Part shown: piece by piece, positions 51,248 through 57,754 of the stretch
Numbering within the stretch: the first letter of the stretch is position 1
Layout of the letters: each line of letters begins with the position of its first letter
NCBI RefSeq assembly: GCF_025751515.1
Contig: NZ_JAOWLE010000006.1
Coordinates: 1-64,000 of the forward strand
DNA: 64,000 nucleotides
Direction of reading: 5' to 3'
From: Actibacterium sp. XHP0104
GTDB taxonomy: Bacteria; Pseudomonadota; Alphaproteobacteria; Rhodobacterales; Rhodobacteraceae
Translations under genes and position numbers: made by a program
Notes under the pieces: model-generated
What the model saw: the letters and a program-made list of their open reading frames with translations, nothing else
Databases searched by the model: none
What the model was told of the DNA's origin: nothing

Positions 51248-51442
51248 TCAGGCGGCCTCGCGGACGTCGGGCGCGGGCTCGGCGACGTAGATCGCCAGCA
51301 GCGGCGTCCCGTCGGCATGGGCGCCGGCGTCCTCGATCTGATAGTTGCGGTTGGGCTCGCAGACCTCGGTCAGTTCCCAGCGGCGATAGAGCCCCGGAAG
51401 ACGCCTGAAATCCTCGAGCGACAGATCGGCAGTGCGGTTCAT
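51248..51442 (-). CDS. Small phage protein, unknown
   Basis: A 64-residue protein starting MNRTADLSLEDFRRLPGLYR, with 'EVCEPNRNYQIEDAGAHADG' and an acidic C-terminus. No motif recognised. It lies between the sigma-like gene and the recombination cassette, on the same strand, preceded by a purine-rich site. Confidence 0.55.
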   Translation of the reverse strand: MNRTADLSLEDFRRLPGLYRRWELTEVCEPNRNYQIEDAGAHADGTPLLAIYVAEPAPDVREAA

Positions 51443-51526
51443 GCGTGTCTGCTTTCGGTTGGAGGGAAGGCGCTCGGGGCGCTCGAATGGGAAAAGCCAC
51501 CGGCGGGACCGGATCGGGACATCCGT

Positions 51527-52249
51527 TCAGGGGATTTCCTCGAGGGCGGCGTGCAGCCGGCGCATGGCGCGCTGGTACCGCTTGCGGGCGGCGGCTTCGG
51601 TCAGCCCCAGTTCGACGGCGACCTCGGCCTGCGAGAATCCCTCGATCGCCACGCGGATCACCAGCAGGGCGTCGTCGCCGAGCAGCTTCCGCAAGGCGCC
51701 GTTGAGCCGCGCGTATCCGGCCGCGCCGATCCCGCTGTCGCCGCTGTCCGCCACTTCATCGGGATCGGCGCTGCTGGCGAGATGTTCGCGCGCCGTGTTG
51801 CGCTGGCGCACGCGGATCATGTCGCGCTCGACGTTCCGCAGCACCGTGGCCGCGATCCAGTTGACACGCCCGAGGTCGAGGCTGCGGACTGCCTCGGTGG
51901 TGCGCGCCAGAACGTCGGACGCGATCTCATCGGCAGTGCCGAGCCTGCGCCAGATCGATCGGCGGCGGATGGCGTCGAGGCCGGGCCAGAGCGCCAGCAG
52001 CAGCAACGTCAGCGCACAGTCGGACGCGGGCCCGTCGCCCTGCGCCGCTCTGACGAGCGCGGAGAGGATCAGGTTCTTCTGGCCCTGATCGCCGGGCGTG
52101 CGGTGCAGCCCGTCCAGCAGGGCCGCCGGATCCCGGAACGGTGCGAGGACGGCTTGCGCACGCCTGACGGCGTCGAAACTGCGCTGGAAGTGAAGGTTGG
52201 AGGATGAATGCATGAGGTGATCACGGATCTCGTGCCACGCGAAGGACAT
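51527..52249 (-). CDS. ECF-like sigma-70 family factor encoded by the prophage
   Basis: A 240-residue protein. Residues about 75-165 resemble region 2 ('ADEIASDVLARTTEAVRSLD', 'VNWIAATVLRNVERDMIRVR'). Residues about 185-238 match region 4, with the HTH 'FSQAEVAVELGLTEAAARKR' then 'YQRAMRRLHAAL'. It may direct host RNA polymerase to phage promoters. No anti-sigma gene is adjacent. The exact start (52249 or the Met 12 codons later) is uncertain. Confidence 0.7.
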   Translation of the reverse strand: MSFAWHEIRDHLMHSSSNLHFQRSFDAVRRAQAVLAPFRDPAALLDGLHRTPGDQGQKNLILSALVRAAQGDGPASDCALTLLLLALWPGLDAIRRRSIWRRLGTADEIASDVLARTTEAVRSLDLGRVNWIAATVLRNVERDMIRVRQRNTAREHLASSADPDEVADSGDSGIGAAGYARLNGALRKLLGDDALLVIRVAIEGFSQAEVAVELGLTEAAARKRYQRAMRRLHAALEEIP

Positions 52250-52348
52250 CGGACGCCTGCCTTGCGGCCAGGCGTCCGGCGCCTTCTTGTGGCCAGGTCA
52301 GGACGTCGCGCGTCTCTGCGATTTCAGGGGGTTGGGTGAATTCGTGCG

Positions 52349-52594
52349 TCAGCGCGCGGGTGCGGTCGCGTTGTTCAGCGTGCCGCAGCCGCGGCAGGTG
52401 GCCTGAACCGGGAAGCCCACGAGATACTCGTGCCCCCGCGCGAAGCGCAGGTGCATGCGGCCGTCCCGGCAAACGCCGAGCAGCTTGTCACAGCGCGTGC
52501 AGCGCCATTCCGAGTTGTGGGCGGTGGGCTTGGTCTTTGCGGCGCCGGACCAGCTCGTCTGGGCTGCCTGGCGCGAGGGGAAGGGAGTCGGCAT
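52349..52594 (-). CDS. Com-like zinc-ribbon protein
   Basis: An 81-residue protein with two CxxC knuckles, 'WRCTRCDKLLGVCRDGRM' and 'ATCRGCGTLNNA', separated by about 30 residues. The pattern matches the Mu Com family, an RNA-binding activator of translation of the mom DNA-modification gene. No mom homologue is visible here, so its target may be another message, for instance a methyltransferase gene. Start MPTPFPSRQ has GAGGAG upstream. Confidence 0.7.
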   Translation of the reverse strand: MPTPFPSRQAAQTSWSGAAKTKPTAHNSEWRCTRCDKLLGVCRDGRMHLRFARGHEYLVGFPVQATCRGCGTLNNATAPAR

Positions 52595-52685
52595 CGAAGT
52601 GCTCCTCTGATGTGGAGCACTCCCATTGGCCCGGAGAATCGGAGCTAGTCAGACCCCCCAATCGGAGCCGGATCGGAGCCAGCCG

Positions 52686-54890
52686 TCAGATGGCGATCTC
52701 CCATTGCCCTTTTCCGGGGCTTCGCAGGAAGTCGGCCGTCAGCTTTTTCCAGAGAGGCTGCTTGAAAATGTTCGCCAACGACTGGTCCTCCGCGATCCCG
52801 CTGATCAGGTCTGCTGTCGCCATTGGCATCGGGCCGGCGTTGTGCGCATCGACCAGCCGCTGGATGACATCAATGCGGTTCTCGCCCTTGATGTCGATGC
52901 TGCCTTTCCCCGGAACAAACAGAGTTGCCATATTGTCCCCGACCCGGGTGAGTTCGACAGCCTGGCCGCCGCGGGCCAGTATCCGATGGCGTCGAAGCAC
53001 GGACCGGAGCTTGTCTCCGACCAAAGCGATTTCGGCTTGCTGCGTGTCGATCTGATCAACAAGCGGCGTCAGAACATTGGCCGCCAGGCACGGTCCGGGA
53101 GCGCTGCCGGCCTGCAGGACAAGACCTATTCCGAGGTTGTGGCGCGCCCGAAGCTCAGTATCGACGGCCGAGCGGACCTTCTCCCGGTCGAGACCGCGCG
53201 CGAGATAAATCGGGACGTCCCCGCCATCGACATTGAGCGTTCCAAGGTAGAGAAGGTGGTCGGTCAGCTTCTCGATTGCAGGCGCATCGAGCACTTGTTC
53301 GAGACGTTCCTTCAGGTGTTGCACGACCCAGCCATCGCGCACCCGATATATCCTGTAGCGATCCGGGTTGCCCGCAGACGTCACCTGTCCCTCGGCGACC
53401 TTGAGGTCGGCCACCTTTCGGTGACTTTCCTCCGCATCTCCCTCATCGACCCGAACGACCACTTCGGCTGCGACCGGTCCGACCTCGTCTTCATCGTCGA
53501 TCAGGTCGTCCCCCTCCCAGCCGGCGGGCACGAGGAAACCCAGATCGGTCAGGAGGCCAGGATCGACACCACGAGCTTGGAGCCATGCACCGGTCACCCT
53601 CTCAGCTCCGATGTCCCAGATGGCCAGCAAGGCGGGCATGACCGCCATGCTCTCCTCATCGCCCGGTGCGCGACCATCACGAAGGATGTTCCAGTGTCTG
53701 AGCAAGCGATGCCCCAGAACGCGCTCGAACGGGTCGTCGATGCTGAGAAGGCTGCTCGTGTTGCGGTCGGTGAGCGTGAAGTTGAGGGTTTGCGCCTCAT
53801 CCCGTCCCGCGCGGGAGTACCGGACCGCAATCTCCACAAAACGGATTGCGAGCGCTCGCTCGAAAATCCTTGGAAGGCCCGGCTGGTTGTCGATGATCTC
53901 TGAGATGTCCTGGTCGATCGTGGTGGAAAGCGAGAGACGGTTGGCCAGATTACCGATGCTGATGTCAGCGCGGATCACCTGTGCGCGGTCGATCACGACG
54001 TCGTCGAGTTCCGGCGGTTCAAGATCGAGTCCTCGCAGGAACTGCGAAATGTCGTAGGCCTGAAAGTCTACGGGCTGGTTGGAGTAGGTCTGCTCGAGAG
54101 CAGTCTCGATGAAGCGTTCGGCGACCGTGTGCCTGAGCTTTCGGTTGCCAGCGCGGACATGGACCCGCCCGGTCGATGGCGTGTAGACGATCATCGCCTC
54201 TCCGGGCGGCCGAAAATAGATGCTCGACCGATTGCCATCGTCATCGATCTCCCGAACGCTCGTGGGGGGATCGGGATGGAACAGCAGGTACATCTCCGCC
54301 GCCGGTTCATCTCCGTCCTTGGGGATGTCGAACTTGTCGATGCTGTAGCCGTCGCCGCGATCGAGACGCTTGTTGAGGTCGACCAGAAGCTCGTCGAGCA
54401 ATGCACTGCCGGCGTCGGGGGCCCCGTCGACCGAAGGCTCGGCCATGAAGGTCTGGTAGTGCTTGTCGTAGCGCCGGTAGAGACGCAGGTGCAGGCTGTT
54501 CTCCGCCGCTTCAAATAAGCCGTGTTCGTTGGCGTAAGCCCACAGGCTTCGCGCGAGCTTGTCCCGCCGGTTCAGAAGTTCCTTGGCGCGGTCCGGTTCA
54601 AGCGTAGTCGTGGCGAGACCTTGGAGGACATATTCGCCGCGGTCGCTCGCAATTGTGACGATCCGGGCTGCTTCAGCTTCGAGCGGGCCCAGCCGGTCCT
54701 TCTTTTCCTTCGGCAGCATATTCCTCGCTGCTGTCGGACCGTCCGGATCGTCGGGGTCGAACTTGTAGGTCGCAAGCCAGGCCAACCTCTCGAAAGCCTT
54801 GCTGTTGAGAAATCCGGACAGCAATTCGGGCTCTGCATCATCGAAAAGTCGAGAAAGATTGGGGCAGGTTTTAGCCGGGACGCGTACCAT
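52686..54890 (-). CDS. Large protein of unknown function at the prophage control end
   Basis: A 734-residue soluble protein with no signal or membrane segment and no motif that I recognise. The first ~200 residues are helical ('FDDAEPELLSGFLNSKAFER', 'AANEHGLFEAAENS'-like segments). A beta-rich part follows ('IYFRPPGEAMIVYTPSTG'), then an acidic linker ('DDLIDDEDEVGPV') near residue 470. The C-terminal ~250 residues end with a wHTH-looking 'RSVLRRHRILARGGQAVEL'. The gene starts with GGAGAC at 5 nt and faces the recombinase module divergently. Base composition is somewhat less GC-rich than the phage core. Cargo with a defence or lysogeny role is possible but unproven. Confidence 0.6.
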   Translation of the reverse strand: MVRVPAKTCPNLSRLFDDAEPELLSGFLNSKAFERLAWLATYKFDPDDPDGPTAARNMLPKEKKDRLGPLEAEAARIVTIASDRGEYVLQGLATTTLEPDRAKELLNRRDKLARSLWAYANEHGLFEAAENSLHLRLYRRYDKHYQTFMAEPSVDGAPDAGSALLDELLVDLNKRLDRGDGYSIDKFDIPKDGDEPAAEMYLLFHPDPPTSVREIDDDGNRSSIYFRPPGEAMIVYTPSTGRVHVRAGNRKLRHTVAERFIETALEQTYSNQPVDFQAYDISQFLRGLDLEPPELDDVVIDRAQVIRADISIGNLANRLSLSTTIDQDISEIIDNQPGLPRIFERALAIRFVEIAVRYSRAGRDEAQTLNFTLTDRNTSSLLSIDDPFERVLGHRLLRHWNILRDGRAPGDEESMAVMPALLAIWDIGAERVTGAWLQARGVDPGLLTDLGFLVPAGWEGDDLIDDEDEVGPVAAEVVVRVDEGDAEESHRKVADLKVAEGQVTSAGNPDRYRIYRVRDGWVVQHLKERLEQVLDAPAIEKLTDHLLYLGTLNVDGGDVPIYLARGLDREKVRSAVDTELRARHNLGIGLVLQAGSAPGPCLAANVLTPLVDQIDTQQAEIALVGDKLRSVLRRHRILARGGQAVELTRVGDNMATLFVPGKGSIDIKGENRIDVIQRLVDAHNAGPMPMATADLISGIAEDQSLANIFKQPLWKKLTADFLRSPGKGQWEIAI

Positions 54891-54917
54891 TGAAGTCTCC
54901 GAGAGTTTTGACTTGCG

Positions 54918-55094
54918 CTACTGAAGGCGATCGTGGCGCCGTGCTCGGAGCTTGATACCGCGATGTCGCCTCTGGAGACCGAGGGCGACGCCGCCATTTC
55001 GCCGGAAAGTTACGTCCACAGAGGCGAGAACCACGCGCGCGTCCTCGATCTGCTCCAGGAGATTGGGACCGATCGGAGTTGCTTTGCGCGTCAT
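54918..55094 (-). CDS. Small protein upstream of the large unknown gene (doubtful)
   Basis: A 58-residue frame starting MTRKATPIGPNLLEQIEDAR with GAGG 8 nt before its ATG, ending 27 nt before the start of the 734-residue gene. After about residue 27 the sequence becomes Arg-rich and coding-poor, and another frame takes over, so it may be a truncated or frameshifted small regulator. An overlapping plus-strand frame (54933-55217) is the alternative. Confidence 0.3.
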   Translation of the reverse strand: MTRKATPIGPNLLEQIEDARVVLASVDVTFRRNGGVALGLQRRHRGIKLRARRHDRLQ

Positions 55095-55246
55095 GAACTT
55101 ACCTCAATGAACTACTGCTCTCGACTGATTCAACTCGCGATTGTCGCGGACAAATCGGTGATCGGCAAGTCCCGATGTTCTCCACCTGTTCGCAACCCTG
55201 AATCCTGTAGGGAGTGATGTCCCGTCACGGCCAGTGGGGTGGCTTT

Positions 55247-55269
55247 TGATCGGTAAGTACCACCGATCA
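55247..55269. promoter_or_regulatory. Operator-like palindrome upstream of the recombinase module
   Basis: TGATCGGT (55247-55254) and ACCGATCA (55262-55269) are perfect 8-bp inverted arms with a 7-nt spacer, ending 13 nt before the first gene of the module. A repressor bound here would block transcription or translation of the recombinase operon. Confidence 0.5.
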
Positions 55270-55282
55270 CGGCTACCGAAAC

Positions 55283-55486
55283 ATGAAGCGCCCGAATCCG
55301 CTGCCGCCCGACCAGATGACGCCCGCAGAGCGCCGCACTGAGCTGTGCGGCCTGCTGGCGCTCGGGCTGGTTCGGTTGCGGATGCGAAAGACGGACGAAG
55401 TATCTGACGATACTGGAGAACGTTGCCTACACTATCCGCCCGACCAATGCCGTCATGCAACTCCAACTCACCGGAGAAATGCATGA
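55283..55486 (+). CDS. First gene of the recombinase module, small conserved protein
   Basis: A 67-residue protein starting MKRPNPLPPDQMTPAERRTE, continuing 'LCGLLALGLVRLRMRKTDEV'. This opening is familiar from small proteins that precede DUF2924 and recombinase genes in alphaproteobacteria. It ends at a TGA overlapping the next ATG. Its function is unknown; a role in recombination control is suggested only by constant association. Confidence 0.65.
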   Translation: MKRPNPLPPDQMTPAERRTELCGLLALGLVRLRMRKTDEVSDDTGERCLHYPPDQCRHATPTHRRNA

Positions 55487-55938
55487 ACAAGCCCGATCCC
55501 ATCCCCGCGCGCCTGGCCGCGCTGAAGACCACGCCAACGCCGAACCTGAAGAAACAGTGGCGCGACCTGTTCGACAGCGAGCCGCCCCCGTTCAACCGAC
55601 GCTACCTCGAATCCCGGCTGGCGTACCGCATCCAGGAACTTGCCTATGGCGGGCTGAAACCGGAGACAATCCGGCGGCTGGAACGGCTGGGCGAGGAACT
55701 GGACGGCGGCGACCGATCCAAGCGCAGCATCCGCGCCGATCGCGACCGCCCCATCACAGGCACGCGCCTTCTGCGCGAGTGGCAGGGCGTCGAACAGGTC
55801 GTCACCGTCACCGCCGATGGCTTCGAGTGGCAGGGTCGGCCGTACAAGTCGTTGTCCGCCATCGCGCGGGCCATCACCGGCACGCGCTGGAACGGCTGGG
55901 TGTTCTTCGGGCTCAAGAACCACAGGGGGCGGAGATGA
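55483..55938 (+). CDS. DUF2924 domain protein
   Basis: A 151-residue protein matching DUF2924: 'TPNLKKQWRDLFDSEPPPFN', 'RRYLESRLAYRIQELAYGGL', then 'PITGTRLLREWQGVEQVVTV' and 'GFEWQGRPYKSLSAIARAIT'. The last block resembles the recombinase-associated RAMA-type DNA-binding module ending 'GTRWNGWVFFGL'. It is translationally coupled on both sides (ATGA overlaps) and is nearly always next to a serine recombinase. Probably an accessory DNA-binding factor. Confidence 0.8.
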   Translation: MNKPDPIPARLAALKTTPTPNLKKQWRDLFDSEPPPFNRRYLESRLAYRIQELAYGGLKPETIRRLERLGEELDGGDRSKRSIRADRDRPITGTRLLREWQGVEQVVTVTADGFEWQGRPYKSLSAIARAITGTRWNGWVFFGLKNHRGRR

Positions 55939-57260
55939 TGAAGCCGCCGGATAAAACGAAGCTCGTCCGCAAGCTGCGCTGCGCGGTCTACACCCGGAAA
56001 TCCTCCGAGGAAGGGCTGGAGCAGGAGTTCAACAGCCTCCACGCTCAGCGCGAGGCCTGCGAGGCGTTCATCGCCAGCCAGCGGTCCGAGGGCTGGGTGC
56101 TGGTCCGCGATCAGTATGACGACGGTGGCATCTCGGGCGGCACCCTGGAACGCCCCGGCCTGAAGCGGCTGCTGGAGGACATCGAGGACGGGCTCGTCGA
56201 CGTGGTCGTCGTCTACAAGATCGACCGCCTCAGCCGCTCGCTGGCCGACTTCGCCAAGCTGGTCGAGGTGTTCGACCGGAACGGCGTGACGTTCGTCTCG
56301 GTGACGCAGTCCTTCAACACGACCACCTCGATGGGCCGGCTGACGCTGAACATCCTGCTCTCGTTCGCACAGTTCGAGCGCGAGGTGACGGCCGAGCGTA
56401 TCCGCGACAAGGTTGCCGCCAGCCGCAAGAAGGGGATGTGGATGGGCGGCGTCCCGCCCTACGGATATCGCGCCGAGAACCGGAAGCTGGTGGTCGACGA
56501 AGAAACCGCTGCGCATGTGCGCTGGATCTTCGCCCGCTTCCTCGAGATCGGGTCCTGCACGGAACTGGCGCGGGAGGTTGGCACGCGCGGAATCCGGACG
56601 CCGCGAGGCAACCGAATCGACAAGAAATACATCTACCGGATGCTCGGCAACCGCGCCTACATCGGCGAGGCGGTCCACAAGGGCGACAGCTATCCCGGCG
56701 AGCACGACGCGATCATCGACCGCGAAGCGTGGGATCGCGTCCACGCCATCCTGCAGGAAAGCCCCCGCAAGCGCGCCGCCCGGACTCGCGCCGACACGCC
56801 CGCGCTGCTGAAGGGACTACTCTTCGGTCCCGATGGCGCCGCGTTCTCGCCGACCCATACTCGCAAGGGCGACAGGCTCTACCGCTACTACGTCAGCCAG
56901 ACAGTGCTGAAGCACGGTGCCGGGTCATGCCCCGTGGGCCGCGTGCCAGCAGGGGAGATCGAGGCCGCGGTCATCGACCAACTCCGTGCCGTATTCCGCC
57001 AGCCGGAGATCGTGGCGGGGACGTGGAAAGCTGCACGCGTCCACGCCGACGACGTCTCCGAAGCCGACGCCCGCGCAGCCCTGCAGCATCTCGATCCGCT
57101 GTGGGACGAACTGTTCCCCGCCGAGCAGGCACGCATCGTGACATTGCTGGTTGAGCGCGTCGACATGCGCACAGACGGATTAAACGTCCGGCTGCGCGTC
57201 GATGGGCTGAGCGGCCTCGCGCGCGAGATGCTGTCCGGCGGGATCGGAGAAGCCGCATGA
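55935..57260 (+). CDS. Large serine recombinase, probable prophage integrase
   Basis: A 441-residue serine recombinase. The N-terminal resolvase domain has 'AVYTRKSSEEGLEQ' with the catalytic Ser about residue 23, 'YKIDRLSRSLADFAKLVEVF' and 'NILLSFAQFEREVTAERIRD'. The recombinase domain (PF07508) follows with 'GGVPPYGYRAENRKLVVDEE' and 'TPRGNRIDKKYIYRMLGNRA'. The zinc-ribbon/coiled-coil part is short, with few cysteines ('GAGSCPVGRVPAGEIE'). It would integrate and excise the prophage without a tRNA site. The start is one of two adjacent ATGs (55935 or 55938). Confidence 0.85.
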   Translation: MMKPPDKTKLVRKLRCAVYTRKSSEEGLEQEFNSLHAQREACEAFIASQRSEGWVLVRDQYDDGGISGGTLERPGLKRLLEDIEDGLVDVVVVYKIDRLSRSLADFAKLVEVFDRNGVTFVSVTQSFNTTTSMGRLTLNILLSFAQFEREVTAERIRDKVAASRKKGMWMGGVPPYGYRAENRKLVVDEETAAHVRWIFARFLEIGSCTELAREVGTRGIRTPRGNRIDKKYIYRMLGNRAYIGEAVHKGDSYPGEHDAIIDREAWDRVHAILQESPRKRAARTRADTPALLKGLLFGPDGAAFSPTHTRKGDRLYRYYVSQTVLKHGAGSCPVGRVPAGEIEAAVIDQLRAVFRQPEIVAGTWKAARVHADDVSEADARAALQHLDPLWDELFPAEQARIVTLLVERVDMRTDGLNVRLRVDGLSGLAREMLSGGIGEAA

Positions 57261-57697
57261 CACGCGGCATGCCGATCCCCGAGACTGTCACGCTCCACAT
57301 CCCGTTCCGCGTCGTGAAGCGCGGCGGGCGGAAGGAGATGCAATTGCCGGACAGCGCCGCGCAACCGCGGCGGACTGACAACACACTCGTCAAGGCACTG
57401 GCGCGCGCGTTCCGCTGGAAGCGGATGCTCGAGTCGGGTGAGTTCGCCACCATCGCCGAACTGGCTGAGCGCGAGGGGATCGCCTCCTCCTACCTGACGC
57501 GTGTCCTGCGCCTGACCCTGCTCGCACCGGACATCGTCGAAGCAACACTAGACGGCAGACACGGGCCAGCGGTGACGTTGGCGCGCGTCCTGGAGCCGTT
57601 CCCACTAGCTTGGAACGAGCAGCATGACGCGGTCGGAACGGCATCATCGCGCGACGGCAACAAGCCGGTCCTTTCCCCGCGCCGTTCAATCGGTTAG
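57257..57697 (+). CDS. HTH protein coupled to the recombinase
   Basis: A 146-residue protein whose ATG overlaps the recombinase stop. It contains 'LARAFRWKRMLESGEFATIA' and the ParB/HTH-like 'LAEREGIASSYLTRVLRLTL', followed by 'LAPDIVEATLDGRHGP'. It is the usual fourth gene of this module. It could be a recombination directionality factor or the repressor binding the palindrome at 55247, but there is no direct evidence. It is the last gene before the candidate right att core. Confidence 0.7.
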   Translation: MTRGMPIPETVTLHIPFRVVKRGGRKEMQLPDSAAQPRRTDNTLVKALARAFRWKRMLESGEFATIAELAEREGIASSYLTRVLRLTLLAPDIVEATLDGRHGPAVTLARVLEPFPLAWNEQHDAVGTASSRDGNKPVLSPRRSIG

Positions 57698-57707
57698 TAA
57701 AATCGGA

Positions 57708-57717
57708 GGGTTGGGGC
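57708..57717. other. Candidate right attachment-site core
   Basis: GGGTTGGGGC, identical to 17127-17136, located 11 nt after the end of the recombinase module and just before hsdM. See the left core for caveats. Confidence 0.4.
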
Positions 57718-57754
57718 CGTCAGCACAGTGCTCGATGCCCTGCACATTCATTTT

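Larger units (their letters stand above)
17127..57717. mobile_element. Prophage, siphovirus-like, about 40.6 kb
   Basis: A continuous set of phage genes from lysis (17174) through tail, head, packaging, methylation, replication and transcription control to a large serine recombinase (55935-57260). The structural region has the canonical siphovirus order and every essential class is represented: both terminase subunits, portal, capsid, tube, tape measure, hub, endolysin and spanins. No frameshifted core gene was noticed, so it may be functional. Ends are set by the shared 10-mer GGGTTGGGGC at 17127-17136 and 57708-57717; these boundaries are provisional. Confidence 0.8.

Noticed and set aside
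17127-57717. Gene transfer agent instead of prophage
   Set aside because: Some tail genes resemble GTA counterparts, but the presence of replication genes, methyltransferases, a gpA-type terminase, lysis genes and a recombinase indicates a complete phage.
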